Shown: positions 7,671-15,740 of the stretch, piece after piece | How the letters are laid out: each line of letters opens with the position of its first letter | How positions within the stretch are numbered: position 1 is the stretch's first letter | Program-made: the position numbers and the translations under genes | Virus record (IMG/VR): IMGVR_UViG_3300020204_000444 | Span: 1-21,419 of that record | Source of the DNA: a virus | DNA length: 21,419 bases | Direction: 5' to 3' (one strand) | Notes under the pieces: generated by a model | Seen by the model: the letters and a program-made list of their open reading frames with translations, nothing else | What the model was told of the DNA's origin: nothing | The model's database searches: none

Positions 7671-9023
7671 ATGACACTTCATTCAATAGATGAATACGGA
7701 CCCACGTTTCAAATGAAAGTAATATCTTCATTATTAACGCATAAAGAATTTTTACAAAACATCAATGATGTACTGAGCGATGAATATTTTTCAAACCCAG
7801 CACATAAATGGGTTATAAATGAAATCTTAAAGTACTACGAAAAGTACCACACAACCATTTCAATGGATATTTTAAAAGTTGAAATGAAAAAGTTAGACAA
7901 TGAAGTACTTAAAGTATCTGTTAAAGAACAGTTACGAGAAGCATATAGAGCAGACATTGAAGATTTACAGTATGTACAAGAAGAATTTTCTACATTTTGT
8001 AAAAACCAACAGTTAAAAAAAGCTCTATTAAATAGTGTTGATTTGTTAAAAGCAGGCGATTACGATTCTATCAAATACATGATTGAATCAGCAATGAAAG
8101 CAGGTGCTGATAAAAACATTGGACACGAATATAAAAAAGATACCGAATCACGTTACCGTGAAGACCATAGAACAATAGTACCTACTCCTTGGCCTGAAAT
8201 TAATGAACTAGTTCAAGGTGGTTTAGGTAATGGAGATTTAGGTTTAATTTTTGGTAATCCTGGAGGAGGTAAATCTTGGACATTAGTTGCTCTAGGTGGT
8301 TATGCTGTAAAAATAGGATACAATGTTATCCACTATACTTTAGAATTAAGTGAAGCATATACTGGAAGACGATATGACGCTTTCTTTACTGGTGTACCTG
8401 TTGACCAATTAGAAAAACATAAAGATGCTGTAGAAAATTCAACAGCTGATTTACCAGGTGAATTAATTATTCGTGAATTTCCTATGGGAAAAACAACAAT
8501 TTCTACAATAGAAGCGCACATAAACAAGGTAAAAGATTTAGGAATCACCCCAGACCTTATCATAATAGATTACATTGACCTTCTTTCTTCAAAACGAAAA
8601 AGGAGTGATCGTAAAGAAGAAATTGATGATATTTATACAAGTACTAAAGGATTAGCTCGCGAATTAAACATACCAATTTGGTCAGTTTCGCAAGTAAATC
8701 GCGCAGGAGCCAAGGATGATGTTATTGAGGGCGATAAAGCCGCGGGAAGTTATGACAAAATGATGATAACTGACCTTTCAATATCGTTATCAAGAAAGAA
8801 AGAAGATAAAGTTAACGGAACAGGAAGACTTCATATTATGAAAAACAGATATGGGATGGATGGACTTACCTTCCAAGTTGAAGTTGACACTTCAACCGGT
8901 AGAATTAAAGTAGGAAACCACTATGACGAAGAAACTGATGCTCCAAAGAAATTATCAAATGAAGAATATGAAGATCTTGACAGAAAAATGCTAGCAAGTA
9001 AATTTTTTGAACTAAATACATGA
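7671..9023 (+). CDS. Replicative DNA helicase, DnaB/gp41 family
   Basis: A 450-residue hexameric RecA-fold helicase that should unwind DNA ahead of the polymerase. An N-terminal helical DnaB-type domain (about 10-145) precedes the motor. Walker A is GNPGGGKSW (195-203), LELSE (224-228) carries the family Glu, Walker B is LIIIDYIDLL (296-305), and SQVNRAG (340-346) is the DnaB sensor loop. MKNRYGMDG near residue 390 matches the KNRxGxxG arginine-finger region. No separate primase gene or fused primase domain is visible in this window. Its TGA overlaps the ATG of nrdB (ATGA), so the two are translationally coupled. Confidence 0.9.
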   Translation: MTLHSIDEYGPTFQMKVISSLLTHKEFLQNINDVLSDEYFSNPAHKWVINEILKYYEKYHTTISMDILKVEMKKLDNEVLKVSVKEQLREAYRADIEDLQYVQEEFSTFCKNQQLKKALLNSVDLLKAGDYDSIKYMIESAMKAGADKNIGHEYKKDTESRYREDHRTIVPTPWPEINELVQGGLGNGDLGLIFGNPGGGKSWTLVALGGYAVKIGYNVIHYTLELSEAYTGRRYDAFFTGVPVDQLEKHKDAVENSTADLPGELIIREFPMGKTTISTIEAHINKVKDLGITPDLIIIDYIDLLSSKRKRSDRKEEIDDIYTSTKGLARELNIPIWSVSQVNRAGAKDDVIEGDKAAGSYDKMMITDLSISLSRKKEDKVNGTGRLHIMKNRYGMDGLTFQVEVDTSTGRIKVGNHYDEETDAPKKLSNEEYEDLDRKMLASKFFELNT

Positions 9024-9970
9024 TAACTGAACCACGCAATTTTTACAAACCTTTTGAGTATCAAACCGCATTTAATTTTTATAAAGACCAACATAGAGCA
9101 CATTGGCTAGCAGATGAAGTACCACTAGCTTCAGATTTAAATGATTGGAAACTTAAATTAAACGATTCTGAACGAAATTTAATTGGAAATATTTTAAAGT
9201 CATTTGCCCAAACAGAAGTACACGTAAACGACTATTGGTCAACAAAAGTATCTATATGGTTTCCAAAACCTGAAGTACAAGCAATGGCTCGTGTATTTGC
9301 TGACTTTGAAAGTATCCATGCTGAAGCATATGCTCGTTTAAATGAAGAACTTGGTTTAGATAATTTTGCAGCGTTTTTAGAAGACGAAGAAGCTAAAGCA
9401 AAAATTGATCGTTTAGTTGAAACACCTGGAGAAACATTACATGAAAAAGCACTTTCATTAGCTATATTCTCTGCATTTACTGAAGGTGTAAATTTATTTT
9501 CTTCATTTGCTGTTTTGATGTCATTTCAATTGCGTAACCTAATGAAAGGTACAGGCCAAATTGTAGAATGGAGCGTACGTGATGAATCATTACATTCAAA
9601 AGCAGGATGCTGGTTATTTAGAACACTAGTAAGCGAAAACCCAGATCTAGATGACCATAAATTAATGGGTGAAATTTACAAAGCATGTGAAGTTTCAGTT
9701 AACCTAGAATTTGACTTTATAGACAAAGCATTTGAAATGGGTGATATTGAAGGTTTATCAAAAGAGCAATTAAAAAACTTTATCAAAGCACGTGCAAACG
9801 AAAAATTAAACGAATTAGGTTATAGTTCACTTTACAACGATGTAGATCCTAATTTACTGAGACAGATGGAATGGTTTAACCATTTAACAAGCGGAAAAAC
9901 ACATCAAGATTTCTTTGCAAACCGAGTAACAGATTATTCAAAATCAACCGCTGATTGGAGCGATTTATAA
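9020..9970 (+). CDS. nrdB: Ribonucleoside-diphosphate reductase beta subunit (class I)
   Basis: 316 residues; the di-iron, tyrosyl-radical subunit of class I ribonucleotide reductase, which makes dNDPs from NDPs with NrdA. All expected ligands are visible: Glu66 (in the place of the E. coli Asp84), Glu97 and His100 in FESIHAEAY, radical Tyr104 seven residues after Glu97, Glu155 in FTEGVNLF, Glu189 and His192 in DESLH. The radical Tyr indicates an Ia/Ib-type enzyme rather than the Tyr-less Ic class. The start overlaps the helicase stop. Unusually, nrdB lies upstream of nrdA and two small genes intervene. Confidence 0.92.
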   Translation: MITEPRNFYKPFEYQTAFNFYKDQHRAHWLADEVPLASDLNDWKLKLNDSERNLIGNILKSFAQTEVHVNDYWSTKVSIWFPKPEVQAMARVFADFESIHAEAYARLNEELGLDNFAAFLEDEEAKAKIDRLVETPGETLHEKALSLAIFSAFTEGVNLFSSFAVLMSFQLRNLMKGTGQIVEWSVRDESLHSKAGCWLFRTLVSENPDLDDHKLMGEIYKACEVSVNLEFDFIDKAFEMGDIEGLSKEQLKNFIKARANEKLNELGYSSLYNDVDPNLLRQMEWFNHLTSGKTHQDFFANRVTDYSKSTADWSDL

Positions 9971-9976
9971 AAAATT

Positions 9977-10432
9977 ATGATAAAATTAACAAACTTATTA
10001 AAGGAAATAATTGATATATATTCTCCTGAAGAATTAAATTCTAAAGATATTGAATATGATATTGAAAAAGAAGCCCCAACTCGTTTTAGAGCCAATTTAA
10101 AATATAAAGATCAATATTATACTTTAACAATTCTCCCTTTATTTAATTCTAAAAGACCATCTATAAATTTTGGAAGTACTGATGAAAATTATGAAAATTT
10201 AAATTTAAACCAATTATTAAATTCTCCATATTCATCTCGAATATTAGCTGCAATTTTTGGTCTAATAAGATATTGGGTAGATAAACATAATATTCAACAA
10301 TTTGAATATGGGGCAGAAGGTAAAACAAGAAACCAACTCTATAACTACTACTTAACTAAACACTTTCCAGATTTTCAAAATACTCAAGAAAAAATTGGAG
10401 ATGCAACTTTACAAGTATGGAAGAAAATATAA
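9977..10432 (+). CDS. Hypothetical protein with N-terminal LLKEI helix, between nrdB and nrdA
   Basis: 151 residues, starting six bases after nrdB. The N-terminus MIKLTNLLKEIIDIY is a short amphipathic helix like the leader on the gene at 4097 and like leaders I recall from many marine-phage proteins. The remainder has predicted alternating strands (RFRANLKYKDQYYTLTILPL) and a C-terminal helical part (AEGKTRNQLYNYYLTKHFP), loosely reminiscent of small alpha/beta enzymes, but I do not recognise the family. It is very AT-rich compared with nrdB and nrdA, which suggests later insertion into the reductase operon. Its last 16 bases overlap the next small gene. Confidence 0.55.
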   Translation: MIKLTNLLKEIIDIYSPEELNSKDIEYDIEKEAPTRFRANLKYKDQYYTLTILPLFNSKRPSINFGSTDENYENLNLNQLLNSPYSSRILAAIFGLIRYWVDKHNIQQFEYGAEGKTRNQLYNYYLTKHFPDFQNTQEKIGDATLQVWKKI

Positions 10433-10557
10433 TATATAAAATAGAAATCATCCAACTTATTGAATCTAAATATAATATTGAAATAAAAGATGAAGAAGTT
10501 GAAAATATATTAACTTTAGAAAATCTAATTGAATTAATAAAAAGTAAAACAAAATAA
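10417..10557 (+). CDS. 46-residue protein resembling the C-terminal half of acyl carrier protein
   Basis: A short gene starting at ATG 10417 and ending right at the nrdA start codon (TAA then ATG). Residues 8-44 follow the helix II-to-end pattern of acyl carrier proteins: IEIIQLIESKYNIEI, then KDEEVENILTLENLIELI, where bacterial ACP has EEEF-xIEIPDEEAEKI followed by T-V-x-x-x-x-x-x-I. The DSL motif with the phosphopantetheine Ser would lie just upstream of the Met and is missing, so it cannot act as a normal carrier. Coding is supported by tight packing between neighbours and the acidic helix pattern. Alternatives are a chance resemblance of a charged helical microprotein. Confidence 0.45.
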   Translation: MEENIIYKIEIIQLIESKYNIEIKDEEVENILTLENLIELIKSKTK

Positions 10558-12282
10558 ATGAGCACACAAGTAGATACAACAGATTGGACAAAAGGTAAAA
10601 ATTATCCTACATGGATGAATGAGATTTCATTATCAATGATTTCTAAAGGTTATTTATTGCCTGATGAAGATGTTTTTGATGCATTTAAACGTGTTTCTAA
10701 AGCAGCAGCACGTCGTTTAAAACGTAAAGATTTATACCCATTCTTTTTAGAAGCAATAGTAAAAAATTGGTTATGTTTAGCTTCACCTGTACTTTCAAAT
10801 TTAGGTACAGAACGTGGAATGCCTATTTCATGTTTTGGAATTGATACAGATGATTCTATTGAAGGAATTGCTCTAGCTAATTCAGAATTAATGCGTTTAT
10901 CATCTCAAGGTGGAGGTGTAGGAATTGGTGTATCCCGTATTAGAGGGCGTGGTAAACAAATTAAAGACAATGGTGTATCTGAAGGTGTAGTTCCTTGGAT
11001 TAAAATATATGATTCAACTATTTTAGCAACCAATCAAGGTTCAGTTAGACGTGGAGCAGCTTCAGCTAACTTACACATCAACCACCCAGATATTGAAGAA
11101 TTTTTAATGATTCGTCGACCAAAAGGAGATGTAAACCGTCAATGTTTAAACATGCATCAATGTGTTGTAATTGATGATGAATTCATGAACAAAGTAGAGG
11201 AACGTGACCCAAAAGCATTAAAATTATGGGGTGAAATATTAAAAACACGTCTAGAAACAGGTGAACCTTACATTATGTTTGAGGACAATGTTAATAATGC
11301 AAATCCTGAAGCATATAAAAAGAATAATTTACATGTTTCTATGACAAACATCTGTTCTGAAATTTCATTATACACAGATGAATTACATTCATTTATTTGT
11401 TGTTTATCTTCTCTTAATTTAGCAAGATGGGATGAATGGAATGAGTATAAATTTGAAAATGGAATGACTTTACCTGAATTAACTTGTTGGTTTTTAGAAG
11501 GTGTATTACAAGAATTTATTGATCGTTCAAAAAACATCCGTTTCATGGAAAACACATACCGCTCAGCATCTAAAGGTAGAGCAATTGGTATTGGTGTTTT
11601 AGGATGGCATACATTTTTACAAGAAAAAGGAATACCGTTTGCGGGATTGCAAGCAAATTCTTATACAAGAGTTATGTTTGAATTCATTGAAAAAGAAGCA
11701 CTAAAGGCTTCCCGCGCCCAAGCTGAACTATATGGAGAACCTGAATGGTGTAAAGGTACCGGACTGCGCCATACCCATCATTTAGCAATTGCCCCAACAG
11801 TTTCTAATGCCCATATTTCAGGTGGTGTTTCACCTTCAATTGAACCAATCCCAGCAAACGTATTTAACTTAAAAACAGCAAAAGGTACCTTTATTAAAAA
11901 GAACCCAACATTAGAAAAATTACTTGAATCTAAAGGATACAATATTGACAGTGTTTGGGATCAAATTGCAAAAGATAAAGGTTCAGTAATGGGGTTACCT
12001 GATTACATTTTGACGGATGAAGAAAAAGAAGTTTTTTTGACATTCAAGGAAATTAACCCATATGAAATTGTTCGTCAAAATGGTATTAGACAAAAATATG
12101 TTGACCAAGCTATTTCATTAAACTTAACATTTGATCCTTCTGATTCACCAAAATATATTAGTGATGTACATAAATTAGCTTGGAAAGAAGGTATTAAAAC
12201 ACTTTATTATATGCGATCTGAATCGATTTTGCGCGGGGATGCAATTCAACGAGACGACAATTGCGTAGCTTGTGAAGGTTAA
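10558..12282 (+). CDS. nrdA: Ribonucleoside-diphosphate reductase alpha subunit, no ATP-cone
   Basis: 574 residues; the catalytic subunit of class I ribonucleotide reductase. Active-site landmarks are present: Cys92 in SCFGIDT, Asn264/Cys266/Glu268 in NICSE, Cys282 in CLSSLNLA, the radical-transfer pair Tyr550/Tyr551 in LYYMRS, and the C-terminal shuttle cysteines Cys569/Cys572 in NCVACEG. PTVSNAHISGGVSPSIEP matches the conserved barrel segment. The N-terminal ATP-cone of about 90 residues found in E. coli NrdA is absent: the protein begins directly with the helical domain, which should make the enzyme insensitive to dATP shut-off through that site. The start directly abuts the preceding stop. 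No glutaredoxin or thioredoxin gene is seen here, so host reductants are presumably used. Confidence 0.92.
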   Translation: MSTQVDTTDWTKGKNYPTWMNEISLSMISKGYLLPDEDVFDAFKRVSKAAARRLKRKDLYPFFLEAIVKNWLCLASPVLSNLGTERGMPISCFGIDTDDSIEGIALANSELMRLSSQGGGVGIGVSRIRGRGKQIKDNGVSEGVVPWIKIYDSTILATNQGSVRRGAASANLHINHPDIEEFLMIRRPKGDVNRQCLNMHQCVVIDDEFMNKVEERDPKALKLWGEILKTRLETGEPYIMFEDNVNNANPEAYKKNNLHVSMTNICSEISLYTDELHSFICCLSSLNLARWDEWNEYKFENGMTLPELTCWFLEGVLQEFIDRSKNIRFMENTYRSASKGRAIGIGVLGWHTFLQEKGIPFAGLQANSYTRVMFEFIEKEALKASRAQAELYGEPEWCKGTGLRHTHHLAIAPTVSNAHISGGVSPSIEPIPANVFNLKTAKGTFIKKNPTLEKLLESKGYNIDSVWDQIAKDKGSVMGLPDYILTDEEKEVFLTFKEINPYEIVRQNGIRQKYVDQAISLNLTFDPSDSPKYISDVHKLAWKEGIKTLYYMRSESILRGDAIQRDDNCVACEG

Positions 12283-12302
12283 CAATATGTATAATAAAAG
12301 AA

Positions 12303-12542
12303 ATGAACAAAAAAATATTAACTCTTAGAAAAGATTATTGGAAACCAACTCCAAAAAAATGGAGAAAAATTGGGGATACTTTTTTAGCAATCTCCTCAGT
12401 ACTTGCAATTGGAGGAATATGGCAGTTTGATAATCTTAAAGATATTTTTACAGCATTTGAAATTAAAGCAATGATAGTTGCTTCTATTTCTTTAGGTGCT
12501 GTAGGTAAATTTTTAACAAACTTTTTTAAAGAAGAAGAATAA
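12303..12542 (+). CDS. Small two-TM membrane protein, possible holin
   Basis: 79 residues with a basic N-terminal stretch (LRKDYWKPTPKKWRK), two hydrophobic segments (about 27-42 and 55-72) and an acidic end (KEEE). It sits one base before the amidase gene, and a second small membrane protein follows the amidase, so it is probably part of the lysis cassette, either a holin or a regulator of one. Size and topology fit class II holins, but there is no diagnostic motif. Confidence 0.5.
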   Translation: MNKKILTLRKDYWKPTPKKWRKIGDTFLAISSVLAIGGIWQFDNLKDIFTAFEIKAMIVASISLGAVGKFLTNFFKEEE

Positions 12543-12543
12543 T

Positions 12544-13218
12544 ATGGCTTTAGATATATCAAAAATTAAACAGGTTCCATTAAAAGAATCTCAATACATT
12601 AAAGAAGAAACCCCAAAAACTCAAATTGTACTTCATCATACAGCAGGCAATGCTTCCGGAGTAAACACAATATCAATGTGGGACACAGATGATAGAGGAA
12701 GAATTGCTACATGTGTAACCATTTCAGGCCCTGGAGCAAAAGGAACACATGATGGAGAAATTTGTCAAGCATTTAGTTCAAAATACTGGGCATACCATTT
12801 AGGTATTAAACCTGAAGTATTTAAAGCATATAAAATTTCATATCAATCGTTAGATAGAATAGCAATTGGTATTGAGATTTGTAATTGGGGCCCAATAACA
12901 TTAAAAGATGGAAAATATTACACCTATGTTAATAGAGAAATCCCAGCTGATCAAGTTACTAAACTAGACACTCCTTATAAAGGACACTTATTTTACCATA
13001 AATATTCAGATGCTCAAATTCAATCAGTAAAAGATTTACTTCTTTATTGGAAAGATATTTACCAAATTAACTTAACATACAATTATGATCAAATGTTTAC
13101 AGTTAATACAAAAGCATTAAAAGGTGAAAATGGATTATATTCACATAACAGTTACCGAAAAGACAAATCAGACATTTATCCTTGCCCTCGTATGATTGCA
13201 ATGTTAAAAACTTTATAA
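12544..13218 (+). CDS. Endolysin: N-acetylmuramoyl-L-alanine amidase (Amidase_2 type)
   Basis: 224 residues, a zinc amidase that should cut the bond between MurNAc and the peptide stem to lyse the host. IVLHHTAG (28-35) gives the first zinc His, IGIEICN (109-114) matches the family strand after it, and HNSYRKDKSD followed by YPCP (His201, Cys214) supplies the other zinc ligands, as in T7 lysozyme-like enzymes although with a longer His-to-Cys spacing. No signal peptide is visible, so release to the periplasm should depend on a holin. It is flanked by two small membrane-protein genes and ends 206 bases before a terminator. Confidence 0.87.
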   Translation: MALDISKIKQVPLKESQYIKEETPKTQIVLHHTAGNASGVNTISMWDTDDRGRIATCVTISGPGAKGTHDGEICQAFSSKYWAYHLGIKPEVFKAYKISYQSLDRIAIGIEICNWGPITLKDGKYYTYVNREIPADQVTKLDTPYKGHLFYHKYSDAQIQSVKDLLLYWKDIYQINLTYNYDQMFTVNTKALKGENGLYSHNSYRKDKSDIYPCPRMIAMLKTL

Positions 13219-13236
13219 ATCCCAAAAACAAATAAA

Positions 13237-13401
13237 ATGACAAAAGAACAAATTTTAGGAATTGCTCGTCATGCTTTAACTTTCATAGGTGGTATTTTAA
13301 TCATGAAAGGATTCCTTGATGAAAGTACTTGGACTGAAATTTCAGGTGGTGCTCTTACTTTAGCAGGTACTATTTGGTCAGTAATTGACAAAAATAAGTA
13401 A
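13237..13401 (+). CDS. Small holin-like protein (Pam3-gp28-like pattern)
   Basis: 54 residues. It starts MTKEQILGIARHALTF, followed by a hydrophobic helix (IGGILIMKGFL), the turn STWTEISGG, a second hydrophobic helix (ALTLAGTIWSVI) and a basic end (DKNK). This matches what I recall of a family of phage holins near 55 residues (RHxLTF, then W.E..G, then WS..DK). It lies 18 bases after the endolysin and just before a terminator, the usual place for a lysis-cassette holin. It would form membrane lesions that let the amidase out. Confidence 0.7.
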   Translation: MTKEQILGIARHALTFIGGILIMKGFLDESTWTEISGGALTLAGTIWSVIDKNK

Positions 13402-13423
13402 ATTAACTTTTTTAAAAATATTT

Positions 13424-13455
13424 GGAGCTCCAATAGGAGCTCCTTATTTTTTTTT
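13424..13455 (+). terminator. Rho-independent terminator after the lysis cassette
   Basis: GGAGCTCC at 13424-13431 and again at 13436-13443 form a perfect 8-bp GC-rich stem with the loop AATA, followed by TTATTTTTTTTT. It ends the long helicase-nrd-lysis transcription unit. The T-tract ends two bases before the next ATG (13458). Confidence 0.85.
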
Positions 13456-13457
13456 AC

Positions 13458-14483
13458 ATGAAACAAAAATTTTTACCTTGGTTCTTGCTGTTTTGTGCAA
13501 TTGGATTGTCCGCCACAGCAGCTTATTATAGTGTAATCGGATTATCTATTGTATTTGCAGGTGTAGCTATTCCTGTAATCGTGATGGGATCGTTTTTAGA
13601 AGTATCTAAAATTGCTATTGCAACATATCTCCACAATGCTTGGAAAAATACCTATACACTTTTAAAAATTTATTTAACTATAGCACTTGTAATTTTATCC
13701 ATAATCACATCTATTGGAATTTATGGTTTGTTAAGTACTGGGTTTCAAGAAAATATTGCAAAACTTGAAATTGGAGGCAAACAAATCCAAAATGTAGAAA
13801 TTAAAAAACAAAGATTTGAAGAAATCAAATCCGAACTGGAAAAAGAAAAAACAACCCTAGACAAAGATATATCCCAGTTACGTAATGCTTTATCTACAAA
13901 TACAACTACTCAATCAGTAGATAGAAGAACGGGCCAAGTAATCACTAAAGCAAATAATGCTAACCGCAAATCATTTGAAACACAATTAGCTACAGCACAG
14001 GCTAGTAAAGACAAATTATCTAGTAAAATAGACGCATTAAATGATTCAATCACCAACCTGGATATTAAAGTTTTAGATATGGAATCTAAAGCAAGTGAAG
14101 ACAATGAATTAGGTGCAGTACAATATGTAAGTGAAATTACGGGAGCAGACGTAAAAACAGTGGCAAATTGGTTCATATTCATGTTGATCTTTGTGTTTGA
14201 TCCACTAGCCATAACCCTTGTTATAGCTACAAATCAAGCGTTTGATCGCATTAAACCTAAAACAAATATTTATGGTGAACCTAAACCTATTGAACATACT
14301 ATAGAACCTGTAATTGAACCCCAACCAGTTATTAATCCTAACATTGAAGCCGAAAGACAAAGTATTTTAAGAGAACTTCAAAAAATACAAAATTCTGGAG
14401 CTTCTTCTAGAAAACTAGGCAATGCCTCTATAGAATTACAAAACAGACTAAAAAATTTGGATGATAACACCAAGACATATTAA
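13458..14483 (+). CDS. Membrane protein with four TM segments and a coiled coil
   Basis: 341 residues. Three hydrophobic segments near the N-terminus (about 7-25, 28-48 and 69-92) are followed by a long charged coiled coil (about 97-215, for example IKKQRFEEIKSELEKEK), a fourth membrane segment (236-258) and a Pro-rich then helical tail. The coiled coil would lie on one side of the membrane between TM3 and TM4. The N-terminal pattern (AAYYSVIGLSIVFAG) resembles conserved, uncharacterised membrane proteins of marine myoviruses. Function is unknown; a spanin-like, injection-related or superinfection role would each fit. The start is only two bases after a terminator T-tract; the next in-frame Met (residue 43) would remove the first TM segment, so I kept ATG 13458. 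Confidence 0.6.
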   Translation: MKQKFLPWFLLFCAIGLSATAAYYSVIGLSIVFAGVAIPVIVMGSFLEVSKIAIATYLHNAWKNTYTLLKIYLTIALVILSIITSIGIYGLLSTGFQENIAKLEIGGKQIQNVEIKKQRFEEIKSELEKEKTTLDKDISQLRNALSTNTTTQSVDRRTGQVITKANNANRKSFETQLATAQASKDKLSSKIDALNDSITNLDIKVLDMESKASEDNELGAVQYVSEITGADVKTVANWFIFMLIFVFDPLAITLVIATNQAFDRIKPKTNIYGEPKPIEHTIEPVIEPQPVINPNIEAERQSILRELQKIQNSGASSRKLGNASIELQNRLKNLDDNTKTY

Positions 14484-14490
14484 TATTTAT
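14484..14490 (+). promoter_or_regulatory. TATTTAT site, possible late promoter
   Basis: TAATATTTATGA lies directly after the membrane-protein gene and nine bases before the next ATG. The same TATTTAT core precedes three further fibre-cluster genes. In such AT-rich DNA this can occur by chance, and the position would give a nearly leaderless message. Confidence 0.2.
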
Positions 14491-14498
14491 GATATGGA

Positions 14499-14837
14499 AT
14501 GGAACCACTATTAAATAATACTCCCATTGATTGGGTTCAAGTTACTGATCCTTCAACTGGAAAAGTATATTTTGCCCCTAATTCATATGTTTATTCACTT
14601 AAAAGTACAGGTGAATTTATAAATATAGAAGATATAAACGTAGGAAATACAATAACATCTGCTTCTGTATTTTTAGGAACATCTGATTTTTCACCATATA
14701 TTGAATTTTATAAAGGGGATGGAAGTACATTTACTGCTTCTCTTGACATATTAGCTTCAACATCTTCATATGCTTTAAACGCTGAAAATGCTTTATATGC
14801 TCAAACTGCATCTTATATTAATGGAGGAAAATTTTAA
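14499..14837 (+). CDS. Small tail-fibre-type structural protein
   Basis: 112 residues. It begins MEPLLNNTPIDWVQVTDP, then STGKVYFAPNS, followed by Ser/Thr-rich strands and an Ala/Ser region (STSSYALNAENALYAQTASY) of the type found in phage fibre shafts. It ends INGGKF, very like the end IDGGTF of the 87-residue fibre protein at 15741. It overlaps the next gene by one base (TAATG). No enzyme motif or membrane segment is present. A short fibre segment or a fibre connector is the likely role. Confidence 0.55.
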   Translation: MEPLLNNTPIDWVQVTDPSTGKVYFAPNSYVYSLKSTGEFINIEDINVGNTITSASVFLGTSDFSPYIEFYKGDGSTFTASLDILASTSSYALNAENALYAQTASYINGGKF

Positions 14838-15187
14838 TGTCAACAAGAATACCTTTTCAATGGAATACAGCAAACTTTAATTGGAATGCAATTAATCCAA
14901 CTGATGGAAAAACATATCCACCAAATGAAATAGTAACAGGAACAAATTTATGGAATGATTGCGCTTTAGTTATTGAAATAATTGAAGCAATGAGAGGAGG
15001 TAAAGCTCCTGACGACTATTTAAACCAGAGACCTGAAAAGAAAAAACAGTTTATTAAATTGCTTTGCAAAGTTCAGGGAAAAGAATACAAAGAAACTAAA
15101 GAGGTACATAAGACCAAAATATTTATACGAGATGTAAAACTAGTTGCTAAAGAAGTACTAGGAGTAGATGTAAAAATTAACAGATAA
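14837..15187 (+). CDS. Probable structural protein in the fibre cluster
   Basis: 116 residues, starting MSTRIPFQWNTANFNWN. A central helix (LWNDCALVIEIIEAMRGG) and a basic C-terminal part (RPEKKKQFIKLLCKVQGK) follow. The pattern resembles conserved proteins of marine myophages lying between fibre genes, but I cannot name it. It overlaps the preceding and following genes by single bases (TAATG both times), so three genes are translationally linked. A GGAGG ten to fourteen bases upstream is explained by the NGG codons of the previous gene. Confidence 0.5.
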   Translation: MSTRIPFQWNTANFNWNAINPTDGKTYPPNEIVTGTNLWNDCALVIEIIEAMRGGKAPDDYLNQRPEKKKQFIKLLCKVQGKEYKETKEVHKTKIFIRDVKLVAKEVLGVDVKINR

Positions 15188-15732
15188 TGTATACCTTATA
15201 CACAGACAAACAAGAACTTTTTGAGTGCTCTATATCGCTAGAGGGTGCTTCGGTTAAAAATAGTAAAGTTCGCCTAATAGTAGAAGCAGATAATTTAAAT
15301 CTTTTATTTAAAGGAACTATTGACTCTAATGGAAAATGTACTGTTCCTATCCGCAAATTAAAAAATCTTTTAGAAGAATCAACAAAAGGTAAAATAAAAC
15401 TTGAAGTTATAGCAGATGATACATATTTTACACCATGGGAATCTGATTTTAAAGTAGAAACTGCTAAAAAAGTAACCGTGGAAGTAAAATCACAAGCAAA
15501 TAAAAACACACTTACAGAAAATAAAACGGGAGTTACCGTTAAAAATATTAAAGTAGGTGATCATGTTCAAAACTTGTCTAAAATGCTTGTAAGAGAAAAT
15601 ATTAATGTAAACAATATGTCAAAAAACAAAGACAAATTAAACAACATTATAGCTTCTTATTTAAAAACAAACAAAATTAGTGACGGTGAAAAAAACAAAA
15701 TAATAGAAGGTATTATTCATACGTTAATTTAA
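15187..15732 (+). CDS. Hypothetical structural protein in the fibre cluster
   Basis: 181 residues. The first half looks beta-rich, possibly an Ig-like fold (VRLIVEADNLNLLFKGTI, then GKCTVPIRKLKNLL). The second half is polar and ends in a helical domain (GDHVQNLSKMLVRENI, then SDGEKNKIIEGIIHTLI). No motif identifies it. It shares operon and one-base overlap with the gene before it, so co-assembly of the two products is a reasonable guess. Confidence 0.5.
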   Translation: MYTLYTDKQELFECSISLEGASVKNSKVRLIVEADNLNLLFKGTIDSNGKCTVPIRKLKNLLEESTKGKIKLEVIADDTYFTPWESDFKVETAKKVTVEVKSQANKNTLTENKTGVTVKNIKVGDHVQNLSKMLVRENINVNNMSKNKDKLNNIIASYLKTNKISDGEKNKIIEGIIHTLI

Positions 15733-15740
15733 AATAAGTT

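Noticed and set aside
10433-10557. Possible frameshifted ATP-cone remnant upstream of nrdA
   Set aside because: The region is filled by the 46-residue ACP-like gene and the end of the 151-residue gene; no cone-like sequence is visible in any frame.
12273-12296. TTGTGA with TATAAT, an E. coli-like promoter before the lysis cassette
   Set aside because: The spacing is only 14 bases and it does not fit the 20-base host-like motif; AT-rich chance match.
13910-14212. Minus-strand open frames, this one and others at 558, 1500, 7178, 11268 and 15177
   Set aside because: Each lies opposite a well-supported + strand gene, has no recognisable motif and no promoter; they are shadows.
14823-14827. GGAGG nine bases before the ATG at 14837, a good Shine-Dalgarno by spacing
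   Set aside because: It is the Gly-Gly codon pair of the conserved INGGKF end, and a similar GGAGG at 15990 is 22 bases from its ATG; other genes here lack SD. A minor contribution cannot be excluded.
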